64,000 nucleotides of DNA from RPQJ01 sp963793005 (GTDB lineage Bacteria > Pseudomonadota > Gammaproteobacteria > Steroidobacterales > Steroidobacteraceae). The position numbers and the translations under genes are program-made. The notes beneath the pieces are model-generated. The model did not search any database, was not told the origin of the DNA, and saw nothing but the letters and a program-made list of their open reading frames with translations. Every line of letters begins with the position of its first letter. Position 1 is the stretch's first letter. The stretch lies in the NCBI GenBank assembly GCA_963793005.1, contig CAWBYP010000002.1:682001-746000 (forward strand), read 5' to 3'. This document shows, piece by piece, positions 34,471 to 42,220 of this stretch.

Positions 34471-34929
34471 CTAGACAAGCCGGTCGAGTACGCGTCGCCC
34501 GGCCTCGCTGCCAGCGGTGATTTCCACCGTCCGGCCGTCATCCAGGTAGCCGAGCTCGATCGAGAGATCAGGGGCACCCAGGCGGCCCTCCGCACGCTCC
34601 GGCCACTCGACCAGCAACAGGCTCCTCGGCGTGGCGAGGTCGCGCAGACCAAGATCTTCCAGCTCGGATGGGTGGCGCAGCCGGTAAAGATCGCAGTGAT
34701 TCACGTCGCGACCCGCCAGCCGGTAAGGCTCGATCAAGGTGTAGGTCGGGCTGCGCGCCGCGCCGTCGTGCCCGAGTTCCGCGAGCAGGCCGCCGACCAG
34801 CGTCGTCTTGCCGGCGCCGAGATCACCGGTCAGTCCGATGACCAGTGCGCCAGGTTCGTCAGCGCCCAGCAGCGCTGTTGCCAGCCGTGCACCCAGCTTG
34901 CGGGTTTCCCCGGCATCCGGGGCTTTCAC
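34471..34929 (-). CDS. tsaE: tRNA threonylcarbamoyladenosine biosynthesis ATPase TsaE
   Basis: 152 residues. TsaE supports TsaB/TsaD in making t6A37 on ANN-reading tRNAs. It starts at GTG 34929 (VKAPDAGETRKLGARLA), overlapping the nnr stop by four bases (GTGA). Walker A GLTGDLGAGKTT, then SPTYTLIEPYRL, HCDLYRLRHPSELEDLG and LLVEWPERAEG are all family hallmarks. The length is as expected. The order nnr-tsaE-amiB is that of E. coli. Confidence 0.95.
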   Translation of the reverse strand: MKAPDAGETRKLGARLATALLGADEPGALVIGLTGDLGAGKTTLVGGLLAELGHDGAARSPTYTLIEPYRLAGRDVNHCDLYRLRHPSELEDLGLRDLATPRSLLLVEWPERAEGRLGAPDLSIELGYLDDGRTVEITAGSEAGRRVLDRLV

Positions 34930-36407
34930 TCGCACGCGGGATTCACGCAGGCGCGGACCTGCCGCAGCACGTCGGTGGCCAGCATGCCCCGCTCGCCTGC
35001 GCGCGAGGCAAGATCGCCAGCCTGCGCGTGCACGAATACGCCCGCCTGTGCCGCGAGCGCGAGATCGCCGCACTGCGCGGCGATACCGGCGATCACTCCC
35101 GTGAGGACGTCACCCATGCCGCCCGCCGCCATTCCCGGGTTGCCGCGATCACAAACGAAGGCGGGTCCGCCGGGTGGGTACACGATCGTGCCCGCACCCT
35201 TCAGCACCGCAACGCCGCCATATCTCCGCTGCAGTTCACGCGCGGAGGCGAGGCGATCGGCCTGTACCGCGGCCGACGTGATACCGAGCAGGCGAGCGGC
35301 TTCACCGGGGTGCGGTGTAAGGACCCAGTGGTCGCATGAGCGAGGATGTGCGGCGAGCCAGTTGAGCGCATCGGCGTCCATGACCAGCGGCAGACCGCTG
35401 TCGATCGCCGCATCGACCAGCGCGTCGGCCCAGGCGCCCTGCCCCAGCCCCGGCCCTGTCGCGATGATTGTTGCCCTGCCGAGCACGGTCGCGAGGTCAG
35501 CCGCCGCCGGCGTGCCGACGCACATGAGTTCCGGCCGCGCGGCCGCGATCGTCGAGTTGTCAGGATGAACGGCCAGCGTGACCAGTCCCGCACCCGCGCG
35601 CAGCGCTGCCTCGCCGGCAAGCCTCGCGGCGCCCGGCATCCCGGGTCCACCGCCGACCACAAGCACGTGACCGTGGCTGCCCTTGTGCGACGTGCGCGCG
35701 CGACGCGGCAACGCCCGCAGCACGGTGTCTTCGCCGATCAGTCGCGCGACGGGAATCGTCCCGTCGAAGCACGCGGCAGGTACCCCGAGATCGTCCACTA
35801 TCACGCGGCCCGAGTGGTCGAGGCCTTCTCCGACATACAAGCCCTGCTTGCGACCGATGAAGGTCACAGTGATTTCGGCGTGAACCGCAATGCCCAGCAC
35901 CGCACCGGTGTCTGCGTGCAGGCCGGAGGGTATGTCCACGGCAACGACGGGCCGTCCGGACGAGTTCATTCCCTCGATCATTGCCGCCGCCTCATCGCTG
36001 ACCGGCCGCGCAAGGCCGGTGCCGAACAGTGCGTCGACGATGACGTCGGCCTCGAGCAACGCCGGCGACCAGCGCCCACAACGGCCGCCTTCGGCCGCGT
36101 AGTCCTGGTATGCGCGGCCCGCGTCGCCCGTGAGCGCTTGTGGGTCGCCGAGCGCAACCACGGTGGCGCCGAGTCCGCGTGCGCGCGCGAGGCGCGCGAC
36201 GACATAGCCGTCGCCGCCGTTGTTTCCCGGCCCGCACAGGACGGTGATGGTCCTCGCGGCTGGCCACAGCGCGCAGAGCGCGTCGAGGGTCGCAGCGCCC
36301 GCACGGCACATCAGCTCGTAGCCGTCGATGCCGAACTCGCCGATGGCGCGACGATCGAGATCGCGCACCTGCGAGGCTGAGTAGACGGCGCCTGAGGGAG
36401 AATGCAT
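34926..36407 (-). CDS. nnr: bifunctional NAD(P)H-hydrate epimerase / ADP-dependent dehydratase
   Basis: 493-residue repair enzyme that recycles hydrated, dead-end NADH and NADPH. The N-terminal epimerase domain (about 1-215) has LCGPGNNGGDGYVVARLA and VDALFGTGLARPV. The C-terminal ribokinase-like dehydratase (about 225-493) has KGSHGHVLVVGGGPGMPGAA, ATGPGLGQG, VLTPHPGEAARLL and NPGMAAGGMGDVLTGV. The ATG at 36407 lies only six bases after a TATAAT box, which would give a leaderless or nearly leaderless message. It is divergent from queG. Confidence 0.95.
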   Translation of the reverse strand: MHSPSGAVYSASQVRDLDRRAIGEFGIDGYELMCRAGAATLDALCALWPAARTITVLCGPGNNGGDGYVVARLARARGLGATVVALGDPQALTGDAGRAYQDYAAEGGRCGRWSPALLEADVIVDALFGTGLARPVSDEAAAMIEGMNSSGRPVVAVDIPSGLHADTGAVLGIAVHAEITVTFIGRKQGLYVGEGLDHSGRVIVDDLGVPAACFDGTIPVARLIGEDTVLRALPRRARTSHKGSHGHVLVVGGGPGMPGAARLAGEAALRAGAGLVTLAVHPDNSTIAAARPELMCVGTPAAADLATVLGRATIIATGPGLGQGAWADALVDAAIDSGLPLVMDADALNWLAAHPRSCDHWVLTPHPGEAARLLGITSAAVQADRLASARELQRRYGGVAVLKGAGTIVYPPGGPAFVCDRGNPGMAAGGMGDVLTGVIAGIAAQCGDLALAAQAGVFVHAQAGDLASRAGERGMLATDVLRQVRACVNPACE

Positions 36408-36413
36408 GGCGGC

Positions 36414-36421
36414 ATTATACT
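36414..36421. promoter_or_regulatory. shared -10 element between nnr and queG
   Basis: The eight bases ATTATACT give TATAAT on the minus strand (toward nnr) and TATACT on the plus strand (toward queG). The plus-strand version has CTGAGG (3 of 6) 18 bases upstream. No convincing -35 exists for the minus strand. Two overlapping divergent promoters are the simplest reading. Confidence 0.45.
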
Positions 36422-36455
36422 GGCCGCGTCACCCGCACCGGCTGCGCGAGGCCAA

Positions 36456-37505
36456 TTGAACTTCGATCCCTCGGCGCTCGCAGCCCAGGTCAAGACCTGG
36501 GGCCACGAGCTTGGATTCCAGAAGATCGGCATTGCGGCGGTCGAGTTGCCCGAGGACGAGCAGCGCCTGCTGGCCTGGCTGGACGCCGGTCACAACGGCG
36601 GAATGGAGTACATGGCGCGACACGGCACGCGCCGCGCGCGGCCCGCGGAGATAGTGCCGGGAACCATCCGGGTGATTTCGGCGCGCATGGACTACTGGCC
36701 CGCGTCCGCGGATGCCTTGCAGGTGCTCGGCGAGCCGACCATGGGTTACGTGTCGCGCTACGCGCTCGGCCGCGACTATCACAAGCTGGTTCGCAACCGG
36801 CTTGCTCGGCTGGCAGACCGGCTCGCTGCCGCGGTGGGCAGCTCGGGATATCGCGCATTCACCGACAGCGCGCCGGTGCTCGAGAAGGCCCTGGCCCGTA
36901 ACGCGGGCCTTGGCTGGATCGGCAAGCACACCAATCTGCTCGACCGGCAGGATGGATCCTGGTTCTTCCTCGGCGAAGTGTTCACTGACCTGCCCTTGCC
37001 GCTCGACGAGCCGCTCGCCAGCCATTGCGGCAGTTGCACGGCCTGCATCGACATCTGCCCGACGCAGGCGATAGTGGCACCCTTCCGGCTCGACGCACGG
37101 CGCTGCATCTCATACCTGACGATCGAGCACCACGGGCCCATCCCCGAGGAATTCCGCAAGGCGATCGGAAACCGGATCTATGGCTGCGACGACTGCCAGC
37201 TGGTCTGTCCATGGAACCGGTACGCGAAGACCAGTGCCGAGCCCGGCTTCCAGCCGCGCAACGGACTGGACGCTGCGCGACTCACCGAACTGTTCGCCTG
37301 GACGGAAGCGGAGTTCGATGAACGATTGGCGGGAAGCGCGATCCGCCGCATCGGCCATGAGCGCTGGCTGCGGAACATCGCAGTCGCACTCGGCAACGCG
37401 CCGCGCACGCCCGAAGTGACTGCCGCGCTGGAGCGACAACGCGAACACGCAAGCGAGACGGTGCGGGAAGCGGTCGGCTGGGCGCTCGCAGGCGCCGCCG
37501 GATAG
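36456..37505 (+). CDS. queG: epoxyqueuosine reductase QueG
   Basis: 349-residue cobalamin- and 4Fe-4S-dependent enzyme that performs the last step of queuosine synthesis in tRNA. I use the TTG at 36456 (first residues LNFDPSALAAQV); an ATG at 36402 would sit upstream of the only visible promoter element and inside the nnr start. Iron-sulfur motifs: CGSCTACIDICPTQAI and CDDCQLVCPWN. VLEKALARNAGLGWIGKHTNLL is the family substrate/cofactor region. The C-terminal HEAT-like helices end VREAVGWALAGAAG. Confidence 0.93.
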   Translation: MNFDPSALAAQVKTWGHELGFQKIGIAAVELPEDEQRLLAWLDAGHNGGMEYMARHGTRRARPAEIVPGTIRVISARMDYWPASADALQVLGEPTMGYVSRYALGRDYHKLVRNRLARLADRLAAAVGSSGYRAFTDSAPVLEKALARNAGLGWIGKHTNLLDRQDGSWFFLGEVFTDLPLPLDEPLASHCGSCTACIDICPTQAIVAPFRLDARRCISYLTIEHHGPIPEEFRKAIGNRIYGCDDCQLVCPWNRYAKTSAEPGFQPRNGLDAARLTELFAWTEAEFDERLAGSAIRRIGHERWLRNIAVALGNAPRTPEVTAALERQREHASETVREAVGWALAGAAG

Positions 37506-37566
37506 TCAGGGCGAGTTTCGCCGGTTGCCGTCTGGCTGCCGGCACGATTGCCAGCTGGTCGTCGGC

Positions 37567-38433
37567 CTAGTTGCCCAGGTCGCCGATGGCCCGGCATTGA
37601 AGGTTGTCGATCAGCCGCGCGCGGGTCATGCGCGCGGCTGCAAGCACGACCACGTCAACGTTGCGGCCCTGCGGCCGTTCCAGCCTGCGGGCCATGCGCA
37701 CCTCGAAGTAGTCCGGGCGGAATCCCGCTGCGCGCAGCGCCTCCATGCCCTCACGCTCGATTTCCGCAATATCGGTGTCGCCCGACTCGAGCCGCCGCCG
37801 CGCGCGGTCGAGCGCGCGGTATAGCTGCGGCGCCCGCTGGCGCTCCTCCGCTGTCAGGTAGCGGTTGCGCGAGCTGAGCGCAAGGCCGTCTTCCGCACGC
37901 ACCGTGGGGGCGCCGACGACCTTGACCGGCAGGCACAAGTCCTCGACCGAGGTACGAATGACCGTGAGCTGCTGGTAGTCCTTCTCGCCAAAAATCGCCA
38001 CATCGGGCTGCACCAGGTTCAGCAGCTTGACCACCACCGTGGCCACGCCCTGGAAATGCCCGGGCCGGAAGGCGCCGCAGAGGATGTTCGACAGGTCGGG
38101 AACATCGACGAACGTGCTGCCCGCCGAACCCTTCGGGTACATCTCCTCGACCGTCGGCAGGAACAGTACGTCTGCACCGAGCTCCGACAGCAACGCGAAA
38201 TCCTCGTCAGGTGTGCGCGGGTAGGCGTTGAAGTCCTCGTTCGGCCCGAACTGCAGCGGGTTCACGAACACGCTGGCAACGACACGGCGCCCGTGCGTGT
38301 GCGCTGCGCCCACCAGGCTCGCGTGGCCCGCGTGCAGGTTGCCCATCGTCGGCACGAAAGCAATGCTCTCCCGCGCCAGGCGCCACTCGCGCACCAGGCC
38401 GCGCAGTTCTGCGATGCGCGTGATGATCCGCAT
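37567..38433 (-). CDS. panC: pantothenate synthetase
   Basis: 288-residue ATP-dependent ligase that joins pantoate and beta-alanine, the last step to pantothenate. It starts MRIITRIAELRGLVREW. VPTMGNLHAGHASLV carries the HxGH ATP site; NPLQFGPNEDF, FGEKDYQQL and LSSRNRYL are conserved. The stop is preceded by a normal C-terminus. It is last in the pcnB-folK-dNK-panB-panC transcript, 11 bases after panB, and convergent with queG. Confidence 0.96.
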   Translation of the reverse strand: MRIITRIAELRGLVREWRLARESIAFVPTMGNLHAGHASLVGAAHTHGRRVVASVFVNPLQFGPNEDFNAYPRTPDEDFALLSELGADVLFLPTVEEMYPKGSAGSTFVDVPDLSNILCGAFRPGHFQGVATVVVKLLNLVQPDVAIFGEKDYQQLTVIRTSVEDLCLPVKVVGAPTVRAEDGLALSSRNRYLTAEERQRAPQLYRALDRARRRLESGDTDIAEIEREGMEALRAAGFRPDYFEVRMARRLERPQGRNVDVVVLAAARMTRARLIDNLQCRAIGDLGN

Positions 38434-38444
38434 GGCGCCGGCTG

Positions 38445-39272
38445 CTAGAAGCAGTGCTCGGCGGCCGGGTAGGCGCGCGACTTGACTGCCTGGACGTAGG
38501 CCTTGACGCCGGCCAGCGGACTCTCCTGGCCGACCATGAAATTCTGCACGAAGCGTGGCTTGCGGCCCGGCGTGATGTCGAGCACGTCGTAGAGCACCAG
38601 GATCTGGCCATCGGTGTCCGGGCCCGCGCCGATGCCGATTACCGGCACATGCAGTTCCGCAGTGATTTCCTTGCCGAGCTCTGCCGGAATGCACTCGAGC
38701 AGCACGATGTCGGCGCCGGCGTCCTGCAACGCCTTGGCGTCGCGATGCATCTGGTCTGCGACCGCATTTTCGCGTCCCTGCACGCGGAAGCCGCCCGTCT
38801 TGTGCACGGACTGCGGCCTGAGGCCGAGGTGCGCACAGACCGCAATGTCGTGGCTCGCCAGGAATTCGACGATGCCCACCTGCCCCGCACCGCCCTCGAG
38901 CTTGACCATCTTCGCACCGCCGTCCTGCATGAGGCGCATGGCGTTGTCCAGCGCCTTCTCGCGGGAGGTGTATGTCATGAACGGCATGTCGGCCATCAGG
39001 AACGGTCGCGACAGGCCCCTGGCGACGGCACGGCTGTGGTAGATGATGTTGTCGAGCGTGACCGGGACGGTCGTGTCGTGGCCCTGGATCACCATGCCGA
39101 GCGAATCGCCCACCAGCACCAGGTCCGCGTCTGCCTCGTCCACCAGTGCCGCAAAGCTCGCGTCATAGCAGGTGATGCTGGCGATCTTCTCGCCGTCCGC
39201 CTTCATCTTCTGCAGAGTCGCGACGGTGACCGGTGGGCGGGCCGAACCGCGCAGTTGAAGTTGTGTGTACAT
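38445..39272 (-). CDS. panB: 3-methyl-2-oxobutanoate hydroxymethyltransferase
   Basis: 275-residue metal-dependent TIM-barrel enzyme making ketopantoate with methylene-tetrahydrofolate. The start is MYTQLQLRGSARPPVTVATL at 39272; an upstream in-frame ATG is unconserved. DADLVLVGDSLGMVIQGHD (Mg2+ site), VKLEGG, CAHLGLRPQSVHKTGGFRVQ and GIGAGPDTDGQILVLYD are family signatures. It is co-transcribed with panC. Confidence 0.96.
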   Translation of the reverse strand: MYTQLQLRGSARPPVTVATLQKMKADGEKIASITCYDASFAALVDEADADLVLVGDSLGMVIQGHDTTVPVTLDNIIYHSRAVARGLSRPFLMADMPFMTYTSREKALDNAMRLMQDGGAKMVKLEGGAGQVGIVEFLASHDIAVCAHLGLRPQSVHKTGGFRVQGRENAVADQMHRDAKALQDAGADIVLLECIPAELGKEITAELHVPVIGIGAGPDTDGQILVLYDVLDITPGRKPRFVQNFMVGQESPLAGVKAYVQAVKSRAYPAAEHCF

Positions 39273-39333
39273 GGGGCGGTCTCGAGGAAGCGGCAAGGAT
39301 GACCGAGCCGCCTCCAAACATCAACGCTCGGGG

Positions 39334-40023
39334 CTACAACAGGCTCTTCATGGGGTTGAAGAAGTGCCGGCCCTTGCGGACGCGGACGATTTCCGCCAGC
39401 AGGCTCGTGTAGTCGCTCTCGCTGCCCACCGGGTCTATATCAGCCGCATTTACCGTCAGTACGGGGCAGGCGTCGTACTCGAGGAAGAACCGGGCGTACG
39501 CCTCCCCGAGTCGCTCGAGGTACCGGCGCTCGATCGCCTGTTCATACGCGATGCCGCGGCGCCCGATGCGCTCGAGCAGCACGTCGACCGGGGCCTGCAG
39601 GTAAACGACCAGGTCCGGCACAGGTGCGTCGATCGCGAGGCGCGCGTAGACCTGCTGGTAAAGATCGAACTCCCCGTCATCCAGCGTGAGTCGCGCAAAC
39701 AGCCGATCCTTTTCGAGCAGGTAGTCCGAGACCCGGACTCGCTGGAACATGTCCTGCTGCCTCAGTTCCTGCATCTGCCGGGCGCGCTGGAACAGGAAGT
39801 AGAGTTGCGTCTGGAACGCCGCCGCCCTCGGGTTTCGATAGAAGCGATCGAGGAACGGGTTCTCCTCGCCCTGCTCCAGCACCAGGTCGCTGCCGAAGCT
39901 CGCCGCGAGGCGACGCGCCAGGCTGGTCTTGCCAACGCCGATCGGCCCCTCCACGACCACGAAACGATGCGGCACGCCGACCACCTGCGCCGGATCCTTT
40001 GCCTTCTGCGATCGCTGGTTCAT
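39334..40023 (-). CDS. deoxynucleoside kinase-like P-loop kinase
   Basis: 229-residue member of the dNK/deoxyadenosine-deoxyguanosine kinase family, which phosphorylates salvaged deoxynucleosides. P-loop EGPIGVGKTSLARRL (about 25-39), a substrate-binding Glu region (LVLEQGEENPFLDRFY), and PDLVVYLQAPVDVLLERIGRRG as the DRS/arginine region. The ATG overlaps the folK stop by four bases. Insertion of this gene between folK and panB occurs in other gammaproteobacteria. Substrate preference cannot be decided here. Confidence 0.85.
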   Translation of the reverse strand: MNQRSQKAKDPAQVVGVPHRFVVVEGPIGVGKTSLARRLAASFGSDLVLEQGEENPFLDRFYRNPRAAAFQTQLYFLFQRARQMQELRQQDMFQRVRVSDYLLEKDRLFARLTLDDGEFDLYQQVYARLAIDAPVPDLVVYLQAPVDVLLERIGRRGIAYEQAIERRYLERLGEAYARFFLEYDACPVLTVNAADIDPVGSESDYTSLLAEIVRVRKGRHFFNPMKSLL

Positions 40024-40520
40024 GCGGCAATCCGCGCAAGGCCCGACGAGGGCACGCTCGCCACCAGCGTCCTCACCCGACCCAGGCCCGGCACGTCGAG
40101 GTCCGGCGCGATTTCCGCGAGCGGCGCCAGCACGAAGGCGCGCTCGGCAATTCCTGCGTGCGGAACGGTAAGCCCCGGCTCCACCAGCCGCGTCGTGCCG
40201 TGCACGAGCAAGTCGAGGTCGATACTGCGCGGTCCCCAGCGCACGGCCGGTTGCGCACGGCCGAGACGCTGCTCGATCGACTTGAGTTCCACGAGGAACT
40301 CGCGGGCAGGGATCGTCGTCAGCATACCGGCCACAGCATTGATGAAGTCCGGCTGTACGACCTGGCCGAATGGCGGTGATCGATAGAGCGACGAACGCAT
40401 TACCAGCCTTGCGCCCTGTATGGCCGAAAGTGCCTGGAATGCGCGCTCAATCTGCGCACAAGGGTCGTCGAGGTTGCTGCCGAGCGCAACGTAGGCCGGA
40501 ATCCAGCAGGTCCTGGTCAA
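40020..40520 (-). CDS. folK: 2-amino-4-hydroxy-6-hydroxymethyldihydropteridine pyrophosphokinase
   Basis: 166-residue HPPK of folate synthesis. The start is TTG at 40520, chosen because GGGAGG lies 9 bases before it and similarity begins at PAYVALGSNLDDP. Other features: SLYRSPPFGQVVQPDFINAV, VRWGPRSIDLDLL and VPHAGIAERAFVLAPLAEI, covering pterin and ATP binding. The ribosome-binding site lies inside the last codons of pcnB on the same strand or just after its stop. Confidence 0.94.
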   Translation of the reverse strand: MTRTCWIPAYVALGSNLDDPCAQIERAFQALSAIQGARLVMRSSLYRSPPFGQVVQPDFINAVAGMLTTIPAREFLVELKSIEQRLGRAQPAVRWGPRSIDLDLLVHGTTRLVEPGLTVPHAGIAERAFVLAPLAEIAPDLDVPGLGRVRTLVASVPSSGLARIAA

Positions 40521-40537
40521 GACCGCGTGCCTCCCGC

Positions 40538-41899
40538 TCAAGTGGCTGGACGACGGGCCCGGCGCGGACGCCGGCGGGAACGCGCGCGCGGTTCGGCATC
40601 GCCAGTGCGCGGCTGGCTCTCGACCTCTGCGATCCGCTCTTCGGGTCCCAACTCCTGCAGCCGCGTCCACCAGGCAGCAAGTTCCGGGTCCACCTCGCCG
40701 GACGCGGCGCGCAGCAGCAGGAAATCGTAGGCCGCACGGAAGCGCGGATGCTCCACGAAGCGTGCGGCGCGGCGGCCGGCCCGGCGCTCGAAACGCGCCT
40801 GCATCATGATGATGTCCTGCATCGGCATCGTGAATCGCTTCGGCACGGCGATGCGGCGCACCTGGCGCGAAATGACTGCGTCGCATGCCGCGCCGAGGAC
40901 GGCAGGGTCATCCGGCAGCGGGCCGTGCGGCGCTCCCGCCTCGCGCATGATCGCGGGCCACAGCAGCACCGCGAACAGGAAGGTGGGCGTGACGGACTTG
41001 TCCTCGCGCACGCGATCGTCGGTGTTGGCCAGGCCCAGCTGCAACAGGCGGGCGCCCGGGGAGTCCGGAGCGTCGTTAACCGCGCGCACCACATCGGGCA
41101 TCAGGTGCGACAGCAATCCCATCCGCGCAAGCAGGTTGCAGGACGCGCCCGCCGAACCTGCCAGCAGCAGCTTCATGGCTTCGTCGAACAACCGCGCCGG
41201 AGGCACGCCGTCGAGCAGGTAGGCAAGCTTGTGCAGCGGCGCCTCGGTCTCGGGATGCAGCGTGAAGCCGAGCTTCGCGGCGAAACGCGCGGCGCGAAGC
41301 ATGCGCACCGGGTCCTCGCGGTAGCGCGTTTCCGGGTCGCCGATCATTCGTAGCACGCGTGACCGCGCATCCGGCACGCCGCCAACGTAGTCCCAGATCG
41401 AGAAGTCCTCGATGTTGTAGTAGAGCGCGTTGGCAGTGAAATCGCGGCGCCAGACGTCTTCCTCGATGTTGCCGTAGAGGTTGTCGCGAAGGATGCGGCC
41501 CTGCGAGTCGAGCACGCGGTGACTCGCTTCGTCCACGCCGTGGTCTTCGTCGATCTCGGTGTGAGCCGCCCGGAAGGTCGCGACTTCGAGGATCTCGGGG
41601 CCGAAACGAACGTGTGCGAGGTGGAAACGCCTGCCGATCAGCCGGCAGTTGCGGAACAGCTTGCGCACCTGCTCCGGGTGAGCGTCGGTCGCGATGTCGA
41701 AGTCCTTCGGGCTCAGGCCGAGCAACATGTCGCGCACGGCACCGCCGACCAGGAAAGCCTGGTACCCGCCCTCGCGGAGCCGATAGAGCACCTTCAGGGC
41801 GCCCGGGGAGATATTGGCCCGCGAAATCGGGTGGTCTGCGCGCGGGACTATGACGGGCGACGGGTGGCCCGGGGTGACTGGGATTTCTTTGGGGAACAA
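40538..41899 (-). CDS. pcnB: poly(A) polymerase I
   Basis: 453-residue nucleotidyltransferase that adds 3' poly(A) tails and promotes RNA decay. It starts at a TTG (first residues LFPKEIPVTPGHPSP). The catalytic head has FLVGGAVRDMLLGLSPKDFDIATDA (DxD metal site). RRFHLAHVRFG and EEDVWRRDFTANALYYN follow, then an all-helical body. The C-terminus is Arg-rich (RSRRRPRRARRPAT), typical of PcnB versus CCA-adding enzymes. It leads the folK-dNK-panBC transcript and is divergent from tRNA-Glu. Confidence 0.94.
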   Translation of the reverse strand: MFPKEIPVTPGHPSPVIVPRADHPISRANISPGALKVLYRLREGGYQAFLVGGAVRDMLLGLSPKDFDIATDAHPEQVRKLFRNCRLIGRRFHLAHVRFGPEILEVATFRAAHTEIDEDHGVDEASHRVLDSQGRILRDNLYGNIEEDVWRRDFTANALYYNIEDFSIWDYVGGVPDARSRVLRMIGDPETRYREDPVRMLRAARFAAKLGFTLHPETEAPLHKLAYLLDGVPPARLFDEAMKLLLAGSAGASCNLLARMGLLSHLMPDVVRAVNDAPDSPGARLLQLGLANTDDRVREDKSVTPTFLFAVLLWPAIMREAGAPHGPLPDDPAVLGAACDAVISRQVRRIAVPKRFTMPMQDIIMMQARFERRAGRRAARFVEHPRFRAAYDFLLLRAASGEVDPELAAWWTRLQELGPEERIAEVESQPRTGDAEPRARSRRRPRRARRPAT

Positions 41900-41914
41900 T
41901 TATTCGGCTTCCGC

Positions 41915-41942
41915 TGGACCGGCAAAAACGGCTGCGTATAAT
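41915..41942 (+). promoter_or_regulatory. sigma-70 promoter of tRNA-Glu within a 13-base inverted repeat
   Basis: TGGACC (4 of 6), 16-base spacer, perfect TATAAT, GC-rich discriminator ACGCGCCC. The -10 is the centre of GCGTATAATACGC, a perfect inverted repeat around one base, so the minus strand shows TATTAT toward pcnB. The predicted start lies about 40 bases before the tRNA. Confidence 0.65.
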
Positions 41943-41987
41943 ACGCGCCCTCGCGCAGGCTCCGACAGCCTGCCATTTTTCGGGCAC

Positions 41988-42063
41988 GCTCCCATCGTCT
42001 AGAGGCCCAGGACACAGCCCTCTCAAGGCTGGTACGAGGGTTCGAATCCCTCTGGGAGCGCCA
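41988..42063 (+). tRNA. tRNA-Glu, anticodon CTC, CCA encoded
   Basis: 76 bases. The acceptor GCTCCCA pairs with TGGGAGC, then discriminator G and an encoded CCA. The anticodon stem CAGCC/GGCTG encloses CTCTCAA, giving CTC (reads GAG). The D-arm TCGTCTAGAGGCCCAGGA and the T-loop TTCGAAT are typical of glutamate tRNAs. It marks the boundary between the conserved minus-strand block and the accessory region. Confidence 0.97.
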
Positions 42064-42220
42064 TTTCCTTCAGGCACTTGAGTCGCGAGCCGGGGCACTG
42101 GCGGCTTGCGAACCCCGGAGAGGCGGTTGCCCGCAACCCGGCCCTCGGGCTCGGGACCCCGGTATCATTGGCGCCATGCGAGCGATCGCGCATGATCCCG
42201 CTTCTCCGGCATTGCGGCAC

